A DNA stretch of 60,273 nucleotides from Gallionella sp. (GTDB lineage Bacteria > Pseudomonadota > Gammaproteobacteria > Burkholderiales > Gallionellaceae): assembly GCA_030652475.1 (NCBI GenBank), contig JAUSAO010000005.1:1-60273 (forward strand), read 5' to 3'. The first letter of the stretch is position 1. Each line of letters opens with the position of its first letter. The notes beneath the pieces are model-generated. The model did not search any database and was not told the origin of the DNA. It saw nothing but the letters and a program-made list of their open reading frames with translations. The translations under genes and the position numbers were made by a program. Below, in pieces: positions 52,390-60,273 of the stretch.

Positions 52390-55263
52390 ATGAAAACGAA
52401 TGAAATGAGTTCCGGTAAAACATTGCTTCTGGTTGACGGCTCGTCTTTCCTGTACCGCGCGTTCCATGCCATGCCGGACATGCGCAATAGTGAAGGCTTT
52501 CCGACGGCAGCGATCTACGGCGTGCTCAACATGTTACGTCGTTTGCGTCAGGATTTCCCTGCGGATTATAGCCTGTGCATATTTGACGCAAAAGGAAAAA
52601 CCTTTCGCGATGACCTGTATCCGCAATATAAAGCTAATCGGCCGTCCATGCCTGCCGATCTGGCACAGCAAATCGAACCGTTGCACCAGGCAATTGCGGC
52701 ATCCGGCTGGTTGATCTCCATGGTGGACGGCGTGGAGGCGGACGATGTGATCGGTACGCTGGCGCGGCAAGCCTCTGCTGACGGAGTGCGCTGCATCATT
52801 GCGACGGGCGACAAGGATCTCGCGCAACTGGTGGACGAGCATGTGACGCTGATCAACACCATGAATAACGAAACGCTGGATATTGCAGGCGTGACGGCCA
52901 AGTTTGGCGTGCCGCCGGAGCGCATCGTGGATTACCTGACGCTGACGGGCGATCAGGTGGACAATGTGCCGGGCGTTGAAAAATGCGGCCCCAAGACGGC
53001 GGTGAAATGGCTCACGCAGCATGGCACGCTGGACAATCTGATGCGTAATGCCGACACGATAGGCGGCGTGGTGGGGGCGAATCTGCGCAATGCACTGGAC
53101 TGGCTGCCGCAGGCGCGCCGTCTGATCACGGTGAAGTGCGACGTGGAATTGCCGCTGGATTACCACCAACTGATTGCGCCGCCGCAGGACAAGGAGCGAC
53201 TGGCTCAACTGTATCAACAGCTGGAATTCAAGACCTGGCTGCGCGAGGTCAGCGGCGACGCCGCTGGGCGCCACGCTGCGTCCTCCTTGCGGGGGCTGCG
53301 CGAAGTCAATACACCCCCCCATTCTCAGGAGCTCCCTCACCTTCAAGCCCGTCCTGAGCTTGCCGAAGCGGGGGAGGGCCGGGGTGGGGATGGGGTAAAG
53401 GGTGGTGCAAGTGAACCCGCTGCGCCACCCTTTGAAACCGAAGCCGCGCGCACCGACAGCGCCCATTACCAGACGATATTGACCGACGCACAACTGGATG
53501 ACTGGTTAAAGCAGATTATGGCTGCCGAGCTGGTGTGTCTGGATACCGAGACCACCGGCTTGGATGCGATGGAGGCGCAGCTGGTTGGCATTTCATTTGC
53601 GATCACGCCGCACCGTGCCGCCTATCTGCCGCTGGCGCATATCTATCCGGGTGCACCGGATCAGCTGAACCGCGAAAAGACGCTGGAAAAACTCAAGCCC
53701 TGGCTGGAAAGCGCGCAGCACCACAAAGTCGGCCAGAATCTCAAATACGACAGGCATATCTTCGCCAACCACGGCATCGCGCTGGCAGGAATACATGACG
53801 ATACGCTGCTGCAATCCTACGTGGTGGAGAGCCACAAGCCGCACGACATGGATAATCTCGCGCTGCGCCATCTCAATGTAAAAACCATCAGCTATGCGGA
53901 GGTGGCGGGCAAGGGGGTGAAGCAGATTTGTTTCGATCAGGTCGATCTGGATATCGCCACGCACTATGCCGCCGAGGATGCTGACATCACCCTGCAGCTG
54001 CATCAGATGCTCGCGCCCCAAATCGAGGCGGTCACGGGCTTGCGGCATGTGTATCGTGAAATCGAGCTGCCGGCCATGCATGTGCTCTACACCATGGAGC
54101 GCAACGGCGTGCTGCTCGATTGCAATCTGCTGCATGTGCAGAGCCATGAGCTGGGTGTGAAGCTGGTCGAGCTGGAAGGTCGCGCATTTGAGGCGGCCGA
54201 GCAGCCGTTTAATCTGAACTCGCCCAAGCAGATACAGGAGATATTGTTCGACAAGCTCAAGCTGCCGGTCAAGAAGAAGACACCGAGCGGTGCACCTTCT
54301 ACCGACGAGGAGGTGTTGCAGGAGCTGGCGCTGGATTACCCCTTGCCAAAAATTCTGCTGGAATATCGCGGCATGGCGAAACTCAAATCCACCTATACCG
54401 ATAAGCTGCCGAAAATGGTTAATCGCCGTACAGGCCGGGTGCATACCAGTTATTCGCAGGCCGTCGCGGTGACCGGGCGGCTGGCATCCAGCGATCCCAA
54501 TCTGCAGAATATTCCGATCCGCAGTGCGGAAGGGCGGCGCATCCGCGAAGCCTTCATCGCACCCCCGGGCAGTTGCATCGTCGCGGCGGATTATTCACAA
54601 ATCGAGTTGCGCATCATGGCGCATCTGTCCGGCGATGAGGGACTGCTTACGGCATTTGCCAACAATGAGGATATTCACCGCGCCACCGCCGCCGAGATAT
54701 TCATGACGACCCCGGCGGAGGTCACCTCTGAGCAGCGTCGCTACGCCAAGGTGATCAACTTCGGCCTGATTTATGGCATGTCGGCATTCGGTTTGGCCAA
54801 GCAGCTGGGCGTCGAGCGGGGTGCCGCACAAGCCTATATCGAACGCTATTTTGCGCGTTATCCGGGTGTGAAACGCTATATGGACAGCACGCGCATGGAG
54901 GCGAAACAGCAAGGCTACGTCGAGACCGTATTTGGGCGACGGCTCTGGCTGCCGGAGATCAATAGCAGTAATGGCATGAAACGTCAGGGTGCGGAACGCG
55001 CCGCGATCAATGCGCCCATGCAGGGGACGGCGGCTGACCTGATCAAGCTGGCGATGATAGTCGTGCAGCGCTGGTTGGAGACGGAAAAATTGCAGAGCCG
55101 GTTAATCATGCAGGTGCACGATGAACTGGTGCTGGAAGTGCCGGAAGACGAGCTGGCACGGGTCAAGGAAAAGCTACCGGGATTGATGTGCAATGTCGCA
55201 GTGCTTAACGTACCGCTGCTGGTCGAGCTGGGTGCGGGGAAGAACTGGGATGAGGCGCACTAA
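52390..55263 (+). CDS. polA: DNA polymerase I with a repeat-derived insertion
   Basis: 957 residues against about 905-930 in relatives. The 5'-3' exonuclease domain is at about 5-290 (LLLVDGSSFLYRAFHA, KDLAQLVDE). The 3'-5' exonuclease is at about 355-540 with its acidic site intact (VCLDTETTGLDAM), so proofreading is likely. The polymerase domain carries ADYSQIELRIMAHLSGDE, RRYAKVINFGLIYGMSAFGLA and MQVHDELVLEVPE. Between the exonuclease domains lies a Gly/Pro/Arg-rich stretch of about 60 residues encoded by repeat DNA (53263-53440). Confidence 0.96.
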   Translation: MKTNEMSSGKTLLLVDGSSFLYRAFHAMPDMRNSEGFPTAAIYGVLNMLRRLRQDFPADYSLCIFDAKGKTFRDDLYPQYKANRPSMPADLAQQIEPLHQAIAASGWLISMVDGVEADDVIGTLARQASADGVRCIIATGDKDLAQLVDEHVTLINTMNNETLDIAGVTAKFGVPPERIVDYLTLTGDQVDNVPGVEKCGPKTAVKWLTQHGTLDNLMRNADTIGGVVGANLRNALDWLPQARRLITVKCDVELPLDYHQLIAPPQDKERLAQLYQQLEFKTWLREVSGDAAGRHAASSLRGLREVNTPPHSQELPHLQARPELAEAGEGRGGDGVKGGASEPAAPPFETEAARTDSAHYQTILTDAQLDDWLKQIMAAELVCLDTETTGLDAMEAQLVGISFAITPHRAAYLPLAHIYPGAPDQLNREKTLEKLKPWLESAQHHKVGQNLKYDRHIFANHGIALAGIHDDTLLQSYVVESHKPHDMDNLALRHLNVKTISYAEVAGKGVKQICFDQVDLDIATHYAAEDADITLQLHQMLAPQIEAVTGLRHVYREIELPAMHVLYTMERNGVLLDCNLLHVQSHELGVKLVELEGRAFEAAEQPFNLNSPKQIQEILFDKLKLPVKKKTPSGAPSTDEEVLQELALDYPLPKILLEYRGMAKLKSTYTDKLPKMVNRRTGRVHTSYSQAVAVTGRLASSDPNLQNIPIRSAEGRRIREAFIAPPGSCIVAADYSQIELRIMAHLSGDEGLLTAFANNEDIHRATAAEIFMTTPAEVTSEQRRYAKVINFGLIYGMSAFGLAKQLGVERGAAQAYIERYFARYPGVKRYMDSTRMEAKQQGYVETVFGRRLWLPEINSSNGMKRQGAERAAINAPMQGTAADLIKLAMIVVQRWLETEKLQSRLIMQVHDELVLEVPEDELARVKEKLPGLMCNVAVLNVPLLVELGAGKNWDEAH
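53263..53440. repeat. composite palindromic repeats inside polA
   Basis: Includes GTCCTGAGCTTGCCGAAG (53351-53368), the inverse of a string in the alpha/beta hydrolase gene at 57511-57534. It also includes GGTGGGGATGGGGTAAAGGG (53383-53402), shared with the leuS insert, and a GGGTGG/CCACCC hairpin (53400-53430). All are translated in frame in the inter-domain linker. Confidence 0.78.
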
Positions 55264-55274
55264 AGTCTGTCATT

Positions 55275-55395
55275 GATAAAACTACTAGCCATTCGACTAG
55301 GCTAGCAAGCTGGCAAGTCGCTGGTTATCCCGCGAATAACCAGCGACTTGGCTGTCGTTGTTTGACAGCTTAGTCGAATGGCTAGTTGTTTCATC
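55275..55395. repeat. inverted pair of family 2 elements (large cruciform) after polA
   Basis: Two family 2 copies lie head to head. The outer arms are 55284-55299 with 55371-55386 (16 bp, ACTAGCCATTCGACTA), and the inner arms 55315-55328 with 55336-55349 (14 bp) close on a 7-nt loop. Each copy also has its own variable hairpin: GCTAGC/GCTGGC (one G-T pair) and GCTGTC/GACAGC. It may act as the polA terminator. No gene is seen in the 288 bases between polA and the VanZ gene. Confidence 0.88.
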
Positions 55396-55551
55396 AGGCG
55401 GGAATCTAGGTTTTGTGCCGGGGTTCACAAGCTCACCCCAGCCTACGCCAGCTATCAGCTAACTCCATGCCATTCAAATGCACCGCTAGCCACAAACCGC
55501 CCAGCCGAATAGGTTAAACTTGCGTGACTCTTGATAAGGCATCATACAGGC

Positions 55552-56622
55552 ATGAAAGAACTGTTCATCACGGAAACCCGCGCGCGGCTGCGTACGCTGC
55601 TGGCCATCGGCTATGCGCTGTTCATCGCGTATGTCAGTTTGTCGCCATTTTCCGGTTGGCGCGAGCAGGGGCTGGAATTTGCAGATGTACTGCATATGCC
55701 TTTGAGGCTGACTTTCACATCGTTTGATGCGGTCGTCAATGTATTGGCTTATATCCCCTTTGGATTGTTAGCTGGCCTGGCATTACGGGCGCGTTTTGCG
55801 GTTGTCGTCAGCGTGCTGGCGGGCGTGGCTTTGGGTGTGGGCCTGTCGGCAGGCATGGAATATCTGCAGATGTATTTGCCCGCGCGCACCAGTTCGAATG
55901 TGGATGTGCTGACCAATAGCACGGGTGCGCTGATAGGCGCGTTGCTGGCGGCCAGCATTACGTCGTGGACCTGGTTTTTTGCGAGATTGACGCGCTGGCG
56001 TAGCGGCTTGTTTCATCACGGCAAGGAGATGGATTTTGGCCTGGCACTGCTGGTGCTTTGGGTGTTCGGACAAATTAACCCTTCATTACCGATGCTGGGC
56101 AATGTATTTATCGCCGAGGCGGCACACCAGCCGTTTGTAGTGCCATTGCCCGACCCGTTCAATGTCTGGGAAAGCGCTGCCGTCATGCTGAATCTGTTGA
56201 TGTTGGGCGCACTGCTGCTGACTTTATTGCGCTCGCCACGTCGTGTTGTTCCCTTTCTGATGGTGGTGTTGGGCGTGGTGGCGCTGATTAAATTCATCGC
56301 GGCGGCGGTATTGCTGAAGTCATGGGCGTTGTTGCTGTGGATAAATGGCGAGGCGATGTTGGGCATGTTACTGGGCATGACGCTGTTGCTTGTCGTGTTG
56401 TGGCTGCCGCGTCCGGTGGTCATCGGTTTCGGCGCGCTCGCGGCGCTGAGCTACTTTATCGTGGTAAATTTCGTGGTGGATGGCAATACGCCCGCCGCCG
56501 CGATGTCCATATATCACTGGCACTACGGACATTTGCTCAATTACAACGGTCTGGCGCAGACGCTCACGATGATTTTGCCCTTGCTGCTGTTGTTTCATTT
56601 GTGGCTGATACGGAAAGTATAA
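55552..56622 (+). CDS. VanZ family membrane protein
   Basis: A 356-residue polytopic protein with about ten helices. The N-terminal half matches VanZ (LAIGYALFIAYVSLSPFSGWR, then DAVVNVLAYIPFGLLAG, and MEYLQMYLPARTSSNVDVLTNSTGALIGA, which holds the conserved polar residues). The C-terminal half adds extra helices typical of the longer environmental form. VanZ-like proteins are linked to lipid or antibiotic resistance phenotypes, but the role here is unknown. An upstream TTG at 55531 is a possible but weaker start. Confidence 0.85.
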   Translation: MKELFITETRARLRTLLAIGYALFIAYVSLSPFSGWREQGLEFADVLHMPLRLTFTSFDAVVNVLAYIPFGLLAGLALRARFAVVVSVLAGVALGVGLSAGMEYLQMYLPARTSSNVDVLTNSTGALIGALLAASITSWTWFFARLTRWRSGLFHHGKEMDFGLALLVLWVFGQINPSLPMLGNVFIAEAAHQPFVVPLPDPFNVWESAAVMLNLLMLGALLLTLLRSPRRVVPFLMVVLGVVALIKFIAAAVLLKSWALLLWINGEAMLGMLLGMTLLLVVLWLPRPVVIGFGALAALSYFIVVNFVVDGNTPAAAMSIYHWHYGHLLNYNGLAQTLTMILPLLLLFHLWLIRKV

Positions 56623-56634
56623 TTAGGGAAGCGC

Positions 56635-56685
56635 TGATGCCGCAGGGGCATTCCCCGCGCAACTAAGGGGCTACGCCCCGAGTTG
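56635..56685. repeat. REP-like sequence between VanZ and ferredoxin genes
   Basis: TGATGCCGCAGGGGCATTCCC (56635-56655) matches 2166-2186 with one mismatch. A compound hairpin follows: CAACT, then GGGGC, loop TAC, GCCCC, then AGTTG (56660-56685). It lies in the 97-base gap upstream of the ferredoxin gene. Confidence 0.65.
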
Positions 56686-56719
56686 CTGCGTGAAGGGTTG
56701 TTAATTTTGGGGTATTGCA

Positions 56720-57088
56720 ATGAGTCATTTCGACAAACATGTATTTTTCTGCACCAACCAACGCGAGGACGGTAGCGATTGCTGCGGTAATCATGGCGCG
56801 CAACGGGCGCGTGATTATGTGAAGAACAAGGTCAAGGAACTGGGTCTTTCCAGTCATCAGAACCGTATCCGCATCAATTCCGCCGGATGTCTGGATCGTT
56901 GCGATGAGGGACCGGTGATCGTTGTTTATCCCGAGGGCACCTGGTACACCTATGTGGATGAGTCCGATCTCGATGAAATTATCGAGGATCATCTGAAAAA
57001 TGGCCGTATCGTCGAGCGCCTGAAGATACCCGCAAGGGGTACGCCGGTGGCTACCCCGTCGCTGGGCGACGCCCCTTCCTCTGTCTAA
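56720..57088 (+). CDS. thioredoxin-like [2Fe-2S] ferredoxin
   Basis: A 122-residue protein of the Shethna/thioredoxin-like ferredoxin family. The cluster Cys are in FFCTNQREDGSDCCG and SAGCLDRCDEGPVIVVYPEG. The core ends near LKIPA. The last 18 residues (RGTPVATPSLGDAPSSV) are encoded by a GGGGTA/TACCCC palindrome and look like a repeat-derived tail. The stop overlaps the hydrolase start (TAATG), so the two are translationally coupled. Confidence 0.9.
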   Translation: MSHFDKHVFFCTNQREDGSDCCGNHGAQRARDYVKNKVKELGLSSHQNRIRINSAGCLDRCDEGPVIVVYPEGTWYTYVDESDLDEIIEDHLKNGRIVERLKIPARGTPVATPSLGDAPSSV

Positions 57089-57732
57089 TGGTCACGCAAA
57101 GCAAAATTACTCTGGCCGGACCGGTGGGTATGCTCGAAGCCATGTTGCATCTGCCGGATTCAGAGCCGCGCGCCATTGCTGTGGTAGCGCATCCGCTGCC
57201 CACAATGGGCGGAACAATGGACAACAAAATTGTCACCACGCTGGCCAAAACCTTCGCAGAACTGGGCTTCGCCACTCTGCGCTTCAATTTTCGTGGTGTA
57301 GGCGGCAGTGACGGTGTGTTTGACAACGGCAATGGCGAGGTCGAGGATGCGCTGGCGGTGGTGCAGCATGCCCGTGAGGCGTTCGGTCATCTGCCGCTGG
57401 TTCTGGCAGGTTTTTCGTTCGGTGCTTATGTGCAGGCGCGTGTCGCGCAGCACCTGCACCCCAAGGCGCACAAGCTGGTGTTGGTGGCCCCTGCGGTCGG
57501 GCGTTTTGCCCCTTCGGCAGGGCTCAGGACAGGCATGCCGCATGTGCCGCACACTACGCTGCTGATACATGGCGAGCAGGATGAGATTATTCCGCTTGCG
57601 GACGCATTCGACTGGGCGCGCCCGCAGCATTTGCCCGTCGTAGTGTTGCCGGAGGCAGGGCATTTCTTTCACGGACGTTTGCAACAACTCAAGCAGATTG
57701 TGTTGCACGAGTTCAACGGGTGTCGTTTGTGA
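57088..57732 (+). CDS. alpha/beta hydrolase (COG2945-type)
   Basis: A 214-residue serine hydrolase. The oxyanion region is [17 protein letters not shown], the nucleophile elbow AGFSFGAYV (GxSxG near residue 112), the acid in [12 protein letters not shown] and the catalytic His in EAGHFFHGR. The substrate is unknown. A short insert of about 8 residues (APSAGLRTG) is encoded by the repeat at 57511-57534, placed between VGRF and VPHTT. It overlaps the ferredoxin and ABC genes. Confidence 0.87.
   Translation: MVTQSKITLAGPVGMLEAMLHLPDSEPRAIAVVAHPLPTMGGTMDNKIVTTLAKTFAELGFATLRFNFRGVGGSDGVFDNGNGEVEDALAVVQHAREAFGHLPLVLAGFSFGAYVQARVAQHLHPKAHKLVLVAPAVGRFAPSAGLRTGMPHVPHTTLLIHGEQDEIIPLADAFDWARPQHLPVVVLPEAGHFFHGRLQQLKQIVLHEFNGCRL
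57511..57534 (+). repeat. CTTCGGCAGGGCTCAGGAC repeat inside the hydrolase gene
   Basis: CCTTCGGCAGGGCTCAGGACAGGC is near the reverse complement of the polA segment 53347-53368. It is a common genomic interspersed sequence type, here read in frame. Confidence 0.7.
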
Positions 57733-58643
57733 GCATCGTTATTCATGCACAGGGGTTGCTCAAGATTTACGCCGGACAGCGTGTGGTGGACGGCATCAGT
57801 CTGGAGATTAAACACGGCGAATGCTTCGGTTTGCTCGGGCCGAACGGTGCGGGCAAGACTACCACCTTGCGTCTGCTGCTCGGTCTGATTGCACCGGACG
57901 CGGGCGAAATCAGCCTGCTGGGTCAGGCGATACCGCAACAGGCAAGAGAAGCGCGTTTGCGTATCGGCGTGGTGCCGCAGATGGACAACCTCGATCCGGA
58001 TTTTACCGTGGCGGAGAATCTGCTGGTGTATGGCAGTTACTTTGGTATGACGGATGCCGCGATTGAGGCGCGACTGCCCGAACTGCTGGAGTTTGCCAAT
58101 CTGACCCACAAGCGTGATGTCAAAGTGCCGACGCTGTCAGGTGGCATGAAGCGGCGGCTGACGCTGGCGCGCGCGCTGGTGAATGACCCAGACGTGATTT
58201 TCCTCGACGAGCCGACCACCGGGCTGGATCCGCAGGCGCGGCATCTGATCTGGCAACGGCTGCGTGAACTGACCGCGCGCGGCAAGACGCTGGTGCTGAC
58301 CACGCACTTCATGGACGAAGCGGAACGCCTGTGTCACCGGCTGGCGGTGATGGACAACGGGCGCATCATCAGCCAGGGCACTCCCCGTGAATTGATCGCC
58401 GACAACATCGAACCGCAGGTCGTCGAGGTGTTCGGCGAACAGGCCGCAGACTGGGCAAAAAGTCATGCCGCGAATCACACCGAGCGCTTCGAGATAAGCG
58501 GCGAATCGGTGTTTTGCTACGTGCGCGACGCGCACCCTCTGCTGCTGGAATTACAGCAACATCCCAAACTGCGCTATGTGCACAGACCCGCCAATCTGGA
58601 AGATGTGTTCCTGAAACTGACTGGCAGGGAGATGCGCGAATGA
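57729..58643 (+). CDS. ABC-2 type exporter ATPase (NodI-like)
   Basis: A 304-residue ATPase. Walker A is [16 protein letters not shown] near 37, the Q-loop lies in [14 protein letters not shown], the signature is [15 protein letters not shown], Walker B is [14 protein letters not shown], and the H-loop is [11 protein letters not shown]. The C-terminal extension is of the NodI/DrrA type. GTG at 57729 overlaps the hydrolase stop (GTGA). It pairs with the permease that follows after 18 bases. The cargo is unknown. Confidence 0.92.
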   Translation: MSIVIHAQGLLKIYAGQRVVDGISLEIKHGECFGLLGPNGAGKTTTLRLLLGLIAPDAGEISLLGQAIPQQAREARLRIGVVPQMDNLDPDFTVAENLLVYGSYFGMTDAAIEARLPELLEFANLTHKRDVKVPTLSGGMKRRLTLARALVNDPDVIFLDEPTTGLDPQARHLIWQRLRELTARGKTLVLTTHFMDEAERLCHRLAVMDNGRIISQGTPRELIADNIEPQVVEVFGEQAADWAKSHAANHTERFEISGESVFCYVRDAHPLLLELQQHPKLRYVHRPANLEDVFLKLTGREMRE

Positions 58644-58661
58644 ATATCACGGAGGTCTGAC

Positions 58662-59447
58662 ATGCGGACGAATATTTTTGCGTTTCCGCAACTCAGCCTG
58701 CGCTTCCTGCCCATCTGGCGGCGCAATTACATGGTCTGGAAAAAGATGGCCGGGCCGTCGATACTGGGGCATCTGGCCGATCCGGTGATCTACATGCTGG
58801 GGCTGGGTTACGGCTTGGGCGGCATGTTGCCGGAAATCAGCGGCATGTCATATATCGCCTTTCTGTCCGCCGGGACGGTGTGTTACAGCACCATGAACAG
58901 CGCCAGTTTCGAGGCGCTGTATTCCGGTTTCGCGCGCATGCACGAACAGCGTACCTGGGAGGCGATACTCAATACGCCGATTACGCTGGACGACATCGTA
59001 CTGTCGGAAATAGCCTGGGCGGCGAGCAAAAGCGTGCTGTCCGGGATTGCGGTATTGCTGGTGATCTGGATACTGGGTTTGGCGCACTCGCCGTTGTCCC
59101 TGTGGATTATTCCGCTGTCACTGCTGGTAGGGCTGTGCTTCGCCTCATTGGGACTGATCGTGACGGCGCTGGCGCCGGGTTATGAGTTCTTTATGTACTA
59201 CTTCACGCTGGTTATCACGCCGATGACACTGCTGTGCGGGGTGTTCTTCCCGGTCGATCAGTTGCCCGCCATGCTGCAAACGGTTTCGGCGATGCTGCCG
59301 CTGACTCATGCTGTCGATCTGGCGCGCCCCCTGCTGAACAATGCGATTCCGGTCAACTTTATGGCGGATATTGCAGTGCTGACGGGCTACGCGCTGGTCG
59401 GATTCTATGTCTCGCTGGTGCTGTTCAGAAAGCGCCTGGCGCAGTAA
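58662..59447 (+). CDS. ABC-2 type exporter permease (NodJ-like)
   Basis: A 261-residue permease with six helices. It opens with a cytoplasmic stretch (FPQLSLRFLPIWRRNYMVWKKM), and it carries the ABC-2 motif region (EAILNTPITLDDIVLSEIAWA) and TLVITPMTLLCGVFFPVDQLP, typical of NodJ-like exporters of sugars or lipids. The AUG has GGAGG seven bases upstream. Last gene of the ferredoxin-hydrolase-ABC run. Confidence 0.9.
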   Translation: MRTNIFAFPQLSLRFLPIWRRNYMVWKKMAGPSILGHLADPVIYMLGLGYGLGGMLPEISGMSYIAFLSAGTVCYSTMNSASFEALYSGFARMHEQRTWEAILNTPITLDDIVLSEIAWAASKSVLSGIAVLLVIWILGLAHSPLSLWIIPLSLLVGLCFASLGLIVTALAPGYEFFMYYFTLVITPMTLLCGVFFPVDQLPAMLQTVSAMLPLTHAVDLARPLLNNAIPVNFMADIAVLTGYALVGFYVSLVLFRKRLAQ

Positions 59448-59668
59448 TTTCCGTGCCGGGGAGAGTTGTCGCAATGCCTATAACCGGAGCCTGGCATTCA
59501 GCCTGAGACAATTAGGATGGAGTGGCCGTCATGATCTGATTCGTGCTTATGGGTCATTATAAAGACCATTGGATGTCGATCAACAACGCATCGAGCTTGC
59601 TGAAGGATTTCAGATGTTTCTGTGGTAATGTTGCAGGCGATATCATGCTTTACTCATAATGACCACAG

Positions 59669-59795
59669 TTAACGTGAAACTCACGTAGTGGCACGTTTGC
59701 CCCTTCCCTCGCAAGGATTGCGGGGGAAGGTTGGGAAGGGGGACGGGCATGGCGGGTTTCATTATCAGGGGTGGTTACTTCCCCATGCCCGTTAG
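59669..59795 (+). repeat. dispersed palindromic element, family 1, copy C
   Basis: Nearly identical to copy B. It starts TTAACGTGAAACTCACGTAG and ends CATGCCCGTTAG, with terminal stem ACGGGCATGG/CCATGCCCGT. It ends 17 bases before the ATG of the next gene, so that gene's promoter or leader includes the element. The rest of the 364-base gap (59448-59668) has no gene beyond a doubtful 28-codon frame. Confidence 0.88.
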
Positions 59796-59811
59796 TTAAT
59801 GGTGATTGGAT

Positions 59812-60144
59812 ATGGATATAAAAAATTCGACCAAAACAAGACATGGGGATCAGTCGTCTCTTTTGGAGCATGTCAGTTATTCGCCTGCGCGACTGTTTTT
59901 GATCGTGGCTGCTTCTATTCTTGTTGTTGAAATTGCAATCATGTTTGCATTTGAGCGGCTACCGCAGCTTCCCAGGATAACGGAGAGTATTCTCGATGGC
60001 ATTTTGTTGACTATTCTGGTTTCTCCCATCCTTTATCGGTTCTTGTTCCGTCCATTAAATATGCATATTGCCGCGCTCCGCCAAGCACAAGAGCTTCTGC
60101 GACAACAGCGCGACCATCTGGAAGAGGAAGTGCATAAACCTTAA
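59812..60144 (+). CDS. membrane-anchored signalling protein, 3'-truncated
   Basis: 110 residues. A short cytoplasmic N-terminus is followed by two transmembrane helices (about 28-48 and 62-80) and then a coiled coil (IAALRQAQELLRQQRDHLEEEVHK). This is the entry of a sensor histidine kinase or GGDEF protein, in which the coil normally continues into PAS or kinase domains. Here a stop codon follows at once, next to CACGAAA repeats (60158-60184). The output domain has been lost or displaced beyond the window. GGTGA at 59801-59805 supports the ATG at 59812. Confidence 0.7.
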   Translation: MDIKNSTKTRHGDQSSLLEHVSYSPARLFLIVAASILVVEIAIMFAFERLPQLPRITESILDGILLTILVSPILYRFLFRPLNMHIAALRQAQELLRQQRDHLEEEVHKP

Positions 60145-60157
60145 AACCTCATTTCAT

Positions 60158-60184
60158 CCACGAAAGGCACGAAATTCACGAAAG
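60158..60184 (+). repeat. CACGAAA triple repeat
   Basis: CACGAAA occurs three times (60159-60165, 60169-60175 and 60177-60183). An inverted counterpart, TTCGTGTTTTTTCG, ends the window at 60260-60273. Together they look like the two ends of one short repeat element. Confidence 0.7.
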
Positions 60185-60273
60185 AAAACAATCGACTACA
60201 TAAATTGAGCAACGCACCCAACGGGTGATGCAACAAATCGGGATATGCATTTGAATTTGTTCGTGTTTTTTCG

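Noticed and set aside
59573-59659. 28-codon frame beginning MSINNASSLLKDF
   Set aside because: It lacks a clear Shine-Dalgarno, has no recognisable family and sits in decayed-looking DNA before a repeat.

Overview
The window looks like a chromosomal segment of an autotrophic betaproteobacterium, most likely from the Gallionellaceae/Nitrosomonadales. This is inferred from a proteobacterial phosphoribulokinase (Calvin cycle), the aroQ-accB-accC-prmA order, several betaproteobacterial families (BPSS1780-type, DUF2782, DUF3426, LptE) and moderate GC. I saw no rRNA, tRNA or CRISPR array. Most genes are housekeeping and densely packed, with many 1-4 nt stop/start overlaps.

Layout. 1-3.1 kb: a 5'-truncated PAS/GAF/HD-GYP gene, a bacteriohemerythrin, a repeat cluster, a DUF2283 gene and a hicAB toxin-antitoxin pair. 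3.1-8.6 kb: priA, a membrane c-type haem protein overlapping a GlcD-like FAD oxidase, and a NYN-LOTUS protein. 8.7-16.6 kb: an apparent operon with a complete private TonB machine (exbD, tonB, TonB-dependent receptor, exbB) followed by two exported phosphatases (PF04185-type and PhoX/DUF839-type). 16.7-29.7 kb: argS, a SPOR protein, dsbA, an SDR, rdgC, ald, slt, cca, an EF-hand protein, a MidA-like methyltransferase, a pteridine-reductase-like SDR and ttcA. 29.8-40.7 kb: one minus-strand run leuS-lptE-holA-cutA-dsbD-aroQ-accB-accC-prmA-DUF3426. 40.9-42.6 kb: cbbP and a DnaQ-like exonuclease. 42.6-45.2 kb: a decayed islet with a HigA-like remnant, an ORF6N gene interrupted by repeats, a RelE/XRE pair, RAYT-type repeat debris and a collapsed NERD-helicase remnant. 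45.2-60.3 kb: uvrD, a MEKHLA protein, membrane proteins, thrB, a LOG protein, polA, a VanZ protein, a [2Fe-2S] ferredoxin-hydrolase-ABC exporter run, and a membrane sensor fragment cut short at a repeat.

The most striking signal is not a gene. At least three families of short palindromic repeats are scattered through the window. They lie between genes and also inside open reading frames: in the PF04185 phosphatase, leuS, polA, uvrD (three times), the ORF6N gene and an alpha/beta hydrolase. Every intragenic copy keeps the frame open. Copies of one family differ in stem sequence but keep their pairing through compensatory changes. This resembles the Rickettsia palindromic elements in behaviour. 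I know of no description of it for this group of bacteria.

Limits: family assignments come from reading motifs in the translations, without database searches. Promoters are weak calls. Repeat boundaries are good to a few bases.
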